The notes under the pieces are model-generated. The model searched no databases. It had not been told where the DNA came from and saw only the letters and a list, made by a program, of their open reading frames with translations. 19,364 nt of DNA. It comes from Flavicella sp963932955. Lineage in GTDB: Bacteria > Bacteroidota > Bacteroidia > Flavobacteriales > Flavobacteriaceae. Shown here in pieces: positions 1 through 8,069 of this stretch. Within the stretch, counting starts at the first letter, position 1, and each line of letters starts with the position of its first letter. Both the position numbers and the translations under genes were made by a program. Where the stretch lies: assembly GCA_963932955.1 (NCBI GenBank), contig CAWVRK010000023.1, forward strand, positions 1-19,364. The letters are read 5' to 3'.

Positions 1-36
1 TCAAAGTCAAAGTCAAAGTCAAAGTCAAAATCAAAG
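1..36. repeat. TCAAAG hexanucleotide tandem repeat
   Basis: Six consecutive 6-base units of TCAAAG, with one altered unit (TCAAAA), start at the very first base, so the array probably continues to the left outside the window. It lies downstream of the gltBD terminator. In one plus frame an open frame runs through it, so it could be the tail of a gene to the left, but nothing recognisable is encoded. Arrays of this kind can vary in length by replication slippage. Confidence 0.7.
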
Positions 37-88
37 CTTCGGTCTCTGACTTCTCCTTCGTTTTAGTCAGTGTTTGTATCAAAGCAAA

Positions 89-118
89 AATCCCTTTGCA
101 ATTCAATGCAAAGGGATT
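89..118 (-). terminator. Rho-independent terminator of gltBD
   Basis: A perfect 12-bp stem (arms 89-100 and 107-118) encloses a 6-base loop. Read on the minus strand, the stem is followed by a T-rich stretch (TTTTTGCTTT). It lies 27 bp past the gltD stop codon, as expected for the end of the gltB-gltD transcript. T-rich sequence on the other side also exists, so it may work in both directions. Confidence 0.8.
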
Positions 119-144
119 CAAATTTTATAAGAAGAAAGAAGGTT

Positions 145-1608
145 TTACATGTCCACCAGATCTCCAGCAGCATTTTTAGTAGGCAAATCAGATTTCCCCA
201 TCAAATAGATGTCCACTTGTCTGGCAGCCTCACGGCCTTCAGAAATAGCCCATACGATCAAGGACTGTCCCCTGCGCATGTCTCCTGCAGCAAATACATT
301 CGGTACATTGGTTTGGTACTCTCCGTAGCTTGCCTTGTAGTTGGAACGTGCATCTCTGTCCAGTCCCAATTGATCTGCCAAGGTGCTTTCGGGTCCTGTA
401 AATCCAAGCGCCAACAAAGCCATATCACAAGGCCATATTTTTTCAGAGCCTTCTCGTTCAATCAGCTGTGGACGTTGTCCTGGAACCATTTTCCATTCCA
501 CTTCTACAGTTTTCAATGCAGTTAATTTTCCATCTGCATCTTTGACAAACTCTTTGGTGTTGATCAGCCAGTTCCGATCACATCCCTCTTTGTGAGAAGA
601 TGAAGTCTTCAACTGCAAGGGCCAGAAAGGCCAAGGAGTAGAAGGTGCACGGTGACCGGGAGGTTTGGGCATGATTTCAAAATTGGTCACAGAAGCAGCT
701 CCTTGTCGGTTGGAAGTTCCCACACAGTCAGAACCGGTATCTCCACCACCAATCACAATCACATTTTTTCCAGTGGCCAGTATTTGGTCTTTGACTTCCT
801 TTCCGAAGACCACTTTGGTCTGTTGGGTCAAAAAGTCCATGGCCTGTACCACGCCGTCTGCATCAATTCCAGGAGTCGGCAAACTTCTTCTTTCGGTGGC
901 ACCGCCACAAAGCACAATTGCGTCAAAAGACTTGAGTTTTGCGATTTCGTAGTTGACCCCTACATTTACATTTACTTTAAAAGCAATGCCTTCGGCTTCC
1001 AAGATTTTGACACGTCGGTCAATCACCTCTTTTTCCATTTTAAAATTGGGGATTCCATAACGCAGCAGCCCACCGATTTCATCGTCTCTTTCAAAAACAG
1101 TCACTGTATGACCGGCTCTGTTCAACTGTTGTGCGGCGGCCAATCCAGCAGGACCAGATCCTACAACCGCAATTGTCTTGTCGGTTCTCTTTTTGGGAAG
1201 TTGTGGTTTGATCCACCCCTCTTTAAAAGCGCGTTCTACAATGTTTTTTTCGATGTTTTCAATGGATACCGGGTCTTCAATCAATCCCAGTACACAAGCT
1301 TGCTCACAAGGAGCAGGGCACAAACGTCCTGTAAACTCAGGAAAATTGTTTGTAGAGTGCAAAATCCAAGAAGCTTTTTGCCATTCGCCCTGGTGGACCA
1401 TGTGGTTGAAATCTGGAATCAGATTCCCCAATGGGCAGCCACTGTGGCAAAATGGAATTCCACAATCCATACAGCGCGATCCCTGTTCTGTGATTTTAGC
1501 ATCACTCAAGGGTACTGTAAACTCTTTGTAATTTTTGACACGCTTTTCTACAGCCGTGTACGATTCGTCTTTTCTTTCGAAATCTTTAAAACCTGTTACT
1601 TTTCCCAT
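145..1608 (-). CDS. gltD: Glutamate synthase [NADPH] small subunit
   Basis: This is the 487-residue beta subunit of glutamate synthase (GOGAT). It takes electrons from NADPH through FAD and iron-sulfur clusters and passes them to the large subunit, which makes two glutamates from glutamine and 2-oxoglutarate. The N-terminal part carries the cysteine sets expected for 4Fe-4S binding: C46, C49, C54, C58 and then C97, C101, C105. The FAD-binding motif VVGSGPAGLAAA is at about 148-159, the second nucleotide-binding motif VIVIGGGDTGSD at about 283-294, and the FAD-contacting AAGDMRRGQS near the C terminus. Length is normal for the family. The ATG lies 4 bp after the gltB stop codon, so the two genes are transcribed together and probably translationally coupled. 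A perfect terminator hairpin follows. It acts in the cytoplasm. The identification is very secure. Confidence 0.97.
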   Translation of the reverse strand: MGKVTGFKDFERKDESYTAVEKRVKNYKEFTVPLSDAKITEQGSRCMDCGIPFCHSGCPLGNLIPDFNHMVHQGEWQKASWILHSTNNFPEFTGRLCPAPCEQACVLGLIEDPVSIENIEKNIVERAFKEGWIKPQLPKKRTDKTIAVVGSGPAGLAAAQQLNRAGHTVTVFERDDEIGGLLRYGIPNFKMEKEVIDRRVKILEAEGIAFKVNVNVGVNYEIAKLKSFDAIVLCGGATERRSLPTPGIDADGVVQAMDFLTQQTKVVFGKEVKDQILATGKNVIVIGGGDTGSDCVGTSNRQGAASVTNFEIMPKPPGHRAPSTPWPFWPLQLKTSSSHKEGCDRNWLINTKEFVKDADGKLTALKTVEVEWKMVPGQRPQLIEREGSEKIWPCDMALLALGFTGPESTLADQLGLDRDARSNYKASYGEYQTNVPNVFAAGDMRRGQSLIVWAISEGREAARQVDIYLMGKSDLPTKNAAGDLVDM

Positions 1609-1612
1609 TCGA

Positions 1613-4600
1613 TTATGCTGTTAGTTCTTCTACCATTTTTTCTTCTGTCTCCAAACGTTTCAAGGCACGTTTGTATTCTATCGGCATCACTTTTACAAAT
1701 TTGCTCAAGTTGTGCTCCCAGTCTTTTAGGATTTCACTTGCCTTGTTGCTATTTGTATAGTCGACATGTCTGTTGATAAGGGTTTTTAATTCCTCTCCTT
1801 CTACGGCATCTATTTCTTCAAACTCGATGGTTTCTTCATTGCAAAGTCCTTGCGTGAATTTGTTTTCTGGATCAAAGACATAGGCGATTCCACCACTCAT
1901 TCCGGCTGCAAAGTTTCTTCCTGTACTACCGAGAACGATGACTTTTCCACCCGTCATGTATTCACAACAGTGGTCTCCAACACCTTCGACAACTGCCGTA
2001 GCTCCCGAATTACGAACAGCAAAACGCTCTCCTGCAATTCCGTTGATAAAGGCTTCCCCTTGGACCGCACCAAACAAACAAACGTTTCCAACGATGATGT
2101 TGTTTTCTGCAACAAAAGTCGCCTCCGCCGGTTTCTTGACAATGAGTTTCGCTCCTGAAAGCCCTTTCCCGAGGTAATCGTTTGTGTTTCCGTCTACCGT
2201 AAAGGTCAATCCATGTGCTCCAAAGGCACCGAGACTTTGTCCTGCAGATCCTGTAAAATTGATGTTCAAGGTGTCTTCAGGCAGTCCCAAATGTCCGTAG
2301 ATTTTTGAGATCTCATTACTCACAATCGCTCCTACAGAACGGTTGGTATTGATGATTGGATACGACAAGGTCATTTGTTCTTTTCGATACAAAGCCCTGT
2401 GAGCATCTTTTAAGATCTGGAAATCAAGTACATTTTCTAAGTTGTGGTCTTGTTTTTCCTGGTTTTTAACAGGCATGTCACTGTATGCGGCAGGTCTGTG
2501 TAAGATTGCGGAAAGATCCAAGCCTTTCGCTTTGTAGTGCTTGATGGCTTTGTTGGAATTGATCTTGTGCGTTTGCCCAACCATTTCGTCCAAAGATCGG
2601 AAGCCCAATTCGGCCATGATCGCTCTCAGCTCTTCTGCTACGTAGTAGAAGAAATTGATTACGTGCTCGGGGGTTCCTTTGAAATTTTTACGCAAAGTCT
2701 TATCTTGGGTTGCAATTCCTACAGGACAGGTATTCAAGTGACACTTTCGCATCATGATACATCCCGAAGCCACAAGTGGAGCAGTTGCAAAACCAAATTC
2801 TTCAGCTCCCAACAAAGCAGCGATGGCAACATCACGACCTGTTTTCAACTGTCCGTCACATTCTACAACGATACGGCTTCTCAGATTATTCAACACCAAG
2901 GTTTGCTGTGCTTCTGCCAAACCTAATTCCCAAGGGAGTCCTGCGTGCTTCAATGAGGTGAGGGGAGAGGCTCCCGTACCCCCATCGTATCCTGAAATCA
3001 AAACCACATCAGCTTTGGCTTTAGAAACACCTGCGGCAATGGTTCCAACACCGACTTCAGAAACCAATTTTACATTGATTCTCGCTTCTCGGTTGGCATT
3101 TTTTAAGTCGTAAATCAACTGTGCCAAATCCTCAATAGAGTAAATGTCGTGGTGCGGTGGTGGTGAAATCAAACCTACAAAAGGAGTTGAGTTTCGCGCT
3201 TCTGCAATCCAAGGCAATACTTTTTCGCCAGGCAATTGTCCACCTTCTCCAGGTTTGGCACCTTGTGCCATTTTAATTTGTATTTCTTTGGCGCTAGAAA
3301 GGTAGTGAGAAGTTACTCCAAAACGTCCGGAAGCTACCTGTTTGATGGCAGAATTTCGGCTGTCTCCGTTGACATCTTTTTGAAAACGGTCTCTGCTTTC
3401 TCCTCCTTCACCAGAATTGGATTTCCCTCCAATACGGTTCATGGCAATGGCCAAATTTTCATGCGCTTCTCTGGAAATCGATCCGTAAGACATGGCACCT
3501 GTTTTAAAGCGTTTTACGATATCTGTCCAAGGTTCTACTTCTTCCAAAGGAATCGGATCCAAGTTGTTAAATTCGAACAAACCTCGGATGGTCATCAAAT
3601 TTTCAGACTGTTCGTTGATGGCCTTTGCGTAGATATCGTAACTCCCTTGGTCGCTCAATCGCACCGCTTGTTGCAATTTGGCAACTGTGGTCGGGTTGAA
3701 CATGTGACGCTCGCCGTTTCTTCTCCAGCGGTAGTCTCCTCCGATGTTCAAGCCCAAGCGCTTGTCGATAAACGTATCTGGATATGCGTATTTGTACCTT
3801 TCGTTGATTTCTTTTTCCACTTCGTACAACCCGATTCCTTCAATTCGAGAAGCGGTGTAGGGGAAGTATTTCTCAACAAATTGAGAGTTGAATCCGACGA
3901 TTTCAAATATTTGAGAACCTCGGTAGGAATGCAAGGTAGAGATTCCAATTTTGTTCATGACTTTTAAAATACCCTTTCCAATTGCTTTGTTGAAATTGTC
4001 CACGGCTTTTTGCTCGTCCATGTCCGTGATAAATCCTTCTTTTACCTGCATGCGAATGATCTCATTGACCATATAGGGGTTGATGGCACTGGCGCCATAA
4101 CCAAACAAAGTAGCGAAGTGATGAGGTTCACGAGGTTCTGCAGATTCGATGATGATGTCGAAATAAGAACGCTTGCGCAAACGGTTCATCTGGTGGTGTA
4201 CATAAGAACAGGCGAGGAGGGAAGGAATCGGTGCAAACTCTTTGTTGACACCTCTGTCCGACAAGATGATGATGTTTGTTCCTCTCTCAATTGCTTTTGT
4301 AATCTGGACAATGATATTTTCCAAAGCATCTTCCAATCCATTCAAGCCTTTTACCTTTGGATATAAAATCTCAATGGTTTCTGCTTTGAAATTGTCAACA
4401 GAGATGTTTCTGATTTTTTCCAAATCTTCGTTAGAGATCACTGGGTTTTGGATGCGCAATTTTCGGCATTGTTTTTTGGAAATGTCAAAAATGTTGCGGT
4501 CCTGACCCAAAGCCAAACTGATGTCTGTCACAATCTCTTCACGAATTCCATCCAAGGGCGGATTGGTTACCTGAGCAAACAACTGCTTGAAGTAGTTGGA

Positions 4601-6130
4601 AATTAATTGTGGTTTGTTGGAGAGCACTGCCAAAGGCGTGTCGATCCCCATGGAGCCCAAAGCTTCTTTTCCAACTTGTGCCATCGGGGTGATTACTTCT
4701 TGAATGTCTTCAATGGTGTAGTTGAATAAACGCTCTCTGGTGCGGATGTCAATCGTTTCTATCGGACAGGCTTCTTTGGTACTCGGCACGTCTTTTAGGT
4801 TCAATCGGTATTGATCCAGCCATTCTTGGTAGGGTCTTTCCGAAACAATTTTGTTTTTAATTTCTTCGTCGTTGATGATACGCCCTTTGTTCATGTCTAC
4901 CAAGAACATTTTTCCTGGCTCCAAACGACCGTGGCTCTCTACGTCTTCAGGGGCAACTTCTACAACTCCAATTTCTGAAGCCATGATCAACTTACCGCTT
5001 TTGGTAACAGTATATCGTGAGGGTCTGAGACCGTTTCTGTCCAACAGAGCTCCGACGTAATCTCCGTCTGTAAAAGGAACAGAAGCAGGACCATCCCAAG
5101 GCTCCATGATGCACGCATTGTACTCGTAAAAAGCTTTGCGTTCATCTGACATGGTTTCGTGTTTTTCCCAGGCTTCTGGGATCATCATCATCATTACTTC
5201 AGGAAGTGACCTTCCGGTATGTGTCAACAATTCGACCACCATGTCCATGGAGGCAGAATCGGATTTTCCGGGCAAGATGATGGGGAATAGTTTTTCTATT
5301 TGAGGTCCAAAAACATCACTCTTCATGATTTCTTCTCGAACACGCATTCTGCTCACGTTTCCTCTCAAGGTGTTGATTTCTCCATTTTGACACATGTATC
5401 GGAACGGTTGTGCCAATTCCCATGCAGGCATCGTATTGGTGGAGAACCGTTGGTGTACCAATGCCAAACGGGTCAAGAAGTCCGGTTGCATCAAGTCTGT
5501 ATAATAAGGTCCGATGTCTTCCGGCATGATGATTCCCTTGTAGATCAAGGTTGTGTTTGAAAGACTTGGAAGGTAGAAATAGGAACTTTCAGACATTTTG
5601 GAGGCGCCGATGGTATGCTCAGTGATTTTCCGAGCGGCATACAGTTTTGCCTTGAAAATGTGTTCGTCGATAGCGGCTGTTTTTCCAATAAAAAGCTGCT
5701 CTATGTTCGGCTCAGAAGCCAAAGCGATTTCTCCCAATTGAGACGAGTCCACAGGTACTTCTCTCCATCCTAAGATGGACAAACCTTGTGCTGTGATTTC
5801 TTTTTCAAAGGTGTCTTTGCAAAATTTGTATTGGTTTTTGTGTTTGGGTAAAAACACCATTCCCACTGCGTATTCTCTTTGTGCAGGGAGGTCAAAGTCA
5901 CAGACCCTGCTAAAATATTCATGGGGTATGTCTACCAATAGACCAGCGCCATCTCCCGTTTTTCCATCAGAACTTACCCCACCACGGTGTTCGAGTTTGA
6001 CTAAAATCTCTAAAGCATCGTGTATGATTTGGTTTGTTTTTTCACCTTTGAGGTTGCAAATAAACCCAGCACCACAGTTCGCGTGTTCAAATTCCGGTAA
6101 GTACAGTCCTTGTTTTTCTATCATAATCAT
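1613..6130 (-). CDS. gltB: Glutamate synthase large subunit
   Basis: This is the alpha subunit of GOGAT, about 1,505 residues, the usual length. An N-terminal glutamine amidotransferase domain begins at the catalytic cysteine in HANCGAGF (C19 from the chosen start), so a short propeptide must be removed. A central domain, the FMN-binding synthase domain (KPGEGGQLPG near residue 960) and a C-terminal GXGXG beta-helix follow. The 3Fe-4S cluster cysteines are C1124, C1130 and C1135, spaced C-x5-C-x4-C. Ammonia freed from glutamine is channelled to 2-oxoglutarate and the imine is reduced to glutamate. The open frame extends to a TTG at 6133, but ATG at 6130 or 6124 is more likely; the sequence does not settle which. 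It is the first gene of a gltB-gltD operon downstream of the ammonium-transport genes, from which a terminator at 6317-6346 separates it. Confidence 0.96.
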   Translation of the reverse strand: MIMIEKQGLYLPEFEHANCGAGFICNLKGEKTNQIIHDALEILVKLEHRGGVSSDGKTGDGAGLLVDIPHEYFSRVCDFDLPAQREYAVGMVFLPKHKNQYKFCKDTFEKEITAQGLSILGWREVPVDSSQLGEIALASEPNIEQLFIGKTAAIDEHIFKAKLYAARKITEHTIGASKMSESSYFYLPSLSNTTLIYKGIIMPEDIGPYYTDLMQPDFLTRLALVHQRFSTNTMPAWELAQPFRYMCQNGEINTLRGNVSRMRVREEIMKSDVFGPQIEKLFPIILPGKSDSASMDMVVELLTHTGRSLPEVMMMMIPEAWEKHETMSDERKAFYEYNACIMEPWDGPASVPFTDGDYVGALLDRNGLRPSRYTVTKSGKLIMASEIGVVEVAPEDVESHGRLEPGKMFLVDMNKGRIINDEEIKNKIVSERPYQEWLDQYRLNLKDVPSTKEACPIETIDIRTRERLFNYTIEDIQEVITPMAQVGKEALGSMGIDTPLAVLSNKPQLISNYFKQLFAQVTNPPLDGIREEIVTDISLALGQDRNIFDISKKQCRKLRIQNPVISNEDLEKIRNISVDNFKAETIEILYPKVKGLNGLEDALENIIVQITKAIERGTNIIILSDRGVNKEFAPIPSLLACSYVHHQMNRLRKRSYFDIIIESAEPREPHHFATLFGYGASAINPYMVNEIIRMQVKEGFITDMDEQKAVDNFNKAIGKGILKVMNKIGISTLHSYRGSQIFEIVGFNSQFVEKYFPYTASRIEGIGLYEVEKEINERYKYAYPDTFIDKRLGLNIGGDYRWRRNGERHMFNPTTVAKLQQAVRLSDQGSYDIYAKAINEQSENLMTIRGLFEFNNLDPIPLEEVEPWTDIVKRFKTGAMSYGSISREAHENLAIAMNRIGGKSNSGEGGESRDRFQKDVNGDSRNSAIKQVASGRFGVTSHYLSSAKEIQIKMAQGAKPGEGGQLPGEKVLPWIAEARNSTPFVGLISPPPHHDIYSIEDLAQLIYDLKNANREARINVKLVSEVGVGTIAAGVSKAKADVVLISGYDGGTGASPLTSLKHAGLPWELGLAEAQQTLVLNNLRSRIVVECDGQLKTGRDVAIAALLGAEEFGFATAPLVASGCIMMRKCHLNTCPVGIATQDKTLRKNFKGTPEHVINFFYYVAEELRAIMAELGFRSLDEMVGQTHKINSNKAIKHYKAKGLDLSAILHRPAAYSDMPVKNQEKQDHNLENVLDFQILKDAHRALYRKEQMTLSYPIINTNRSVGAIVSNEISKIYGHLGLPEDTLNINFTGSAGQSLGAFGAHGLTFTVDGNTNDYLGKGLSGAKLIVKKPAEATFVAENNIIVGNVCLFGAVQGEAFINGIAGERFAVRNSGATAVVEGVGDHCCEYMTGGKVIVLGSTGRNFAAGMSGGIAYVFDPENKFTQGLCNEETIEFEEIDAVEGEELKTLINRHVDYTNSNKASEILKDWEHNLSKFVKVMPIEYKRALKRLETEEKMVEELTA

Positions 6131-6143
6131 CAAAATAAGAATG

Positions 6144-6175
6144 CAAAATTACGCAAAAACAAGAATATAAACCAA
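6144..6175 (-). promoter_or_regulatory. Candidate gltB promoter (-33/-7 type)
   Basis: On the minus strand, TAATTTTG (6144-6151) matches the Bacteroidota -7 consensus TAnnTTTG, with a TTG at 6173-6175, 21 bases upstream. A start site around 6137 would leave only about 7-15 bases before the candidate start codons, which is short, so this is tentative. About 100 bp further upstream is TACGTG (6253-6258), one base away from the TACGTA boxes seen at the porin promoters. Confidence 0.35.
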
Positions 6176-6316
6176 TAGAATGGAGAAGGATGTGAGAAAA
6201 ATGCAATAAAGATAATATTGGATTGTGATAATTGTTGAAAATTGAAATTATCTACGTGAAATAATCAAAGATGCTATTTTTTGTTGCGATATCGCAGTTT
6301 TATTCATGGAAGACAA

Positions 6317-6346
6317 AAATGGCCTTGCATTTTTGCAAGGCCATTT
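6317..6346 (-). terminator. Rho-independent terminator after amt1
   Basis: A perfect 12-bp stem (6317-6328 with 6335-6346) has a T-rich loop. On the minus strand it is followed by TTTTTGTCTT. It lies 49 bp after the amt1 stop codon and separates the porin-glnK-amt1 transcript from gltB. Confidence 0.8.
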
Positions 6347-6394
6347 GAAGAAGTATATAAAGTGGTTTTGCTCAATAGCAAAAACTATTTTTTC

Positions 6395-7633
6395 TTAGTG
6401 GTCGTTCATTCTGTAGTCAGGATAAGCGCTCATTCCGTGTTCGTGTTCGTCCAGTCCTTCAATTTCTTCTTTTTCAGAAACTCTCAGTCCCATCGTTTTC
6501 TTGATCGTAAACAAGATGATGAATGAAGTTGCCAAACAAAAAGCACCGACGATGGCAACTCCTGTCAATTGGGTCAAGAATTGCTCTGCACTTGCCATGG
6601 CTCCGAAAAGACCTACAGCCAAAGTACCCCAGATTCCACAGATCAAGTGAACAGCAACGGCCCCAACAGGGTCGTCCAGTCTCAAACGGTCTATCAGAGC
6701 AACCGCCAAAACGATGATCACACCAGCGATGGCTCCAATCAAGATGGCGTCCGTAGGAGCCATTTGGTCTGCACCAGCAGTGATTCCTACCAATCCTCCT
6801 AAAATACCGTTTAAGAACATGGTCAAGTCAAAGTTTTTGTACAAAATTTGAGAAAAAACAAATGCAGTAACTCCTCCGGCAGCAGCTGCCAAACAAGTGG
6901 TTACCAAGGTCAAAGAGGTCAATGCAGGGTCCGCAGAAAGTACGGAACCTCCGTTGAATCCAAACCATCCCAACCAAAGGATCAATACACCGGCAGTAGC
7001 CAAAGGAATGTTGTGTCCTGCGATCACTTTTGGTTTTCCATTTTCGTCAAATTTTCCGATACGTGCTCCCAGCAACCAGATCGCTACCAAAGCAGCCCAT
7101 CCACCGACAGAGTGTACCAAGGTAGAACCGGCGAAGTCGTAAAAGCCCATTCCGTCCAAAAATCCACCGCCCCATTTCCAGGCACCTACGATTGGATAAA
7201 TCAATCCTACATAAAGTACAGTGAACACCATAAATGAAGTCAGTTTGATGCGTTCTGCAACGGCACCAGATACAATGGTTGCGGCAGTTGCTGCAAACAT
7301 TCCTTGAAATAAGAAGTCTGTCCACCATGTGTAGCCTCCACCTGCGTACTCTGTAGTCATTCCATTTTCAGGAGCTGTAATTCCAAAACCTGCAAATTTA
7401 AAGATTCCGGCAGAGCCTTCTTCAAATCCAGGGTACATTAGGTTGAAGCCTCCCAAGCAGTATAGTAAAAGCCCCACACAAATGATAAATACATTTTTAA
7501 ACAAAATGTTGATTGTGTTTTTTTGTCTTGTCAATCCGATTTCTAAAAAAGAGAAACCTAAGTGCATAAAGAATACCAGTGCAGTACACACCATCATCCA
7601 TACATTATTCGCTGTAAATAAACCTGCGTCCAT
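6395..7633 (-). CDS. amt: Ammonium transporter (Amt1), P-II linked
   Basis: This is a 412-residue Amt/Mep/Rh channel that conducts ammonium across the inner membrane, with about 11 hydrophobic helices. Residues matching the E. coli AmtB pathway are present: twin histidines H174 and H329, Phe gate F113 (and F226), Trp in WKW at 152-154, D166 in DFAG, and the NGGS serine S230. The cytosolic tail RVSEKEEIEGLDEHEHG matches the conserved tail that transmits P-II blocking. The gene starts 23 bp after the P-II gene, the usual glnK-amtB pairing, so the P-II protein probably gates this channel. It shares clear but moderate similarity with the second transporter at 9401-10672, an older paralogue and not a recent copy. 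A strong terminator follows. Confidence 0.96.
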   Translation of the reverse strand: MDAGLFTANNVWMMVCTALVFFMHLGFSFLEIGLTRQKNTINILFKNVFIICVGLLLYCLGGFNLMYPGFEEGSAGIFKFAGFGITAPENGMTTEYAGGGYTWWTDFLFQGMFAATAATIVSGAVAERIKLTSFMVFTVLYVGLIYPIVGAWKWGGGFLDGMGFYDFAGSTLVHSVGGWAALVAIWLLGARIGKFDENGKPKVIAGHNIPLATAGVLILWLGWFGFNGGSVLSADPALTSLTLVTTCLAAAAGGVTAFVFSQILYKNFDLTMFLNGILGGLVGITAGADQMAPTDAILIGAIAGVIIVLAVALIDRLRLDDPVGAVAVHLICGIWGTLAVGLFGAMASAEQFLTQLTGVAIVGAFCLATSFIILFTIKKTMGLRVSEKEEIEGLDEHEHGMSAYPDYRMNDH

Positions 7634-7656
7634 AATTTTTGTTCGTTTTTTTTATA

Positions 7657-7995
7657 TTATTTTAAAGTATCTTCTCCTTGGTCTCCCGTTCGTATTCTGT
7701 ATGCGTCTGTAATGTCAGAAACAAATATTTTTCCGTCTCCTATTTCACCAGTTCCAGCAGCCTTTAAAATGGCCTGAACAGCGGCTTCTTCAAATTCTTT
7801 GTTGACCACGATGGACAGGTAGCGTCTTTGGATGTCACTTGTGTTGTAGGCAACTCCTCTGTAGACATGTCCTTGTTTCTCGTTTCCTTGACCGGTGACA
7901 TCCCAGTAAGAGAAGAAGTTTACTCCTACATTGTGCAAGGCTTTTTTTACATCCGAAAACTTAGATTTTCTGATGATTGCTTCGATTTTTTTCAT
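7657..7995 (-). CDS. glnK: P-II family nitrogen regulator (GlnK/GlnB-like)
   Basis: This 112-residue cytoplasmic trimeric sensor is expected to bind ATP/ADP and 2-oxoglutarate and to dock on Amt channels when nitrogen is sufficient. The N terminus MKKIEAII, the B-loop TGEIGDGKIFV (82-92) and the C-loop RIRTG (100-104) are typical. The T-loop runs from about G37 to Y50 and reads GNEKQGHVYRGVAY. It is one residue shorter than in E. coli GlnB and differs around the 2-oxoglutarate-contacting Gln39. Y50 lies where E. coli has the uridylylated Tyr51, but whether this organism has a uridylyltransferase cannot be seen here. R57 replaces Lys58 of GlnB. The gene sits between porin copy B (74 bp upstream) and amt1 (23 bp downstream), probably in one transcript. 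GlnK and GlnB cannot be told apart by sequence; the symbol follows the amt linkage. Confidence 0.93.
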   Translation of the reverse strand: MKKIEAIIRKSKFSDVKKALHNVGVNFFSYWDVTGQGNEKQGHVYRGVAYNTSDIQRRYLSIVVNKEFEEAAVQAILKAAGTGEIGDGKIFVSDITDAYRIRTGDQGEDTLK

Positions 7996-8025
7996 TGTTT
8001 TTTTTATTGAATTGTTGTTTTAGAT

Positions 8026-8053
8026 AACCTGCGAGGCGCAAACCTCGCAGGTT
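8026..8053. repeat. GC-rich stem-loop between porin B and glnK
   Basis: A perfect 11-bp stem (8026-8036 with 8043-8053, arms AACCTGCGAGG and CCTCGCAGGTT) has a 6-base loop. It fills most of the gap between porin B and the P-II gene and is clearly more GC-rich than its surroundings. On the minus strand no T-run follows it, so it is not a standard terminator. It could stabilise the porin message, act as a partial terminator that lowers glnK-amt1 expression, or be a dispersed palindromic repeat. Confidence 0.7.
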
Positions 8054-8069
8054 GGGTTTTAGGTATTTC

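Noticed and set aside
1..36. TCAAAG array considered as a CRISPR
   Set aside because: The units are 6 bases long and contiguous, with no spacers.
70..1776. Several plus-strand open frames opposite gltD (for example 652-1776)
   Set aside because: They are antisense to a fully conserved gltD, have low-complexity translations and match no family I know.
3236..3967. Open frame of 243 codons opposite gltB
   Set aside because: It lies entirely antisense to conserved GltB domains and has no recognisable motif.
6131..6133. TTG start of gltB
   Set aside because: Two in-frame ATG codons follow within nine bases, and either gives the expected N terminus before the catalytic cysteine.
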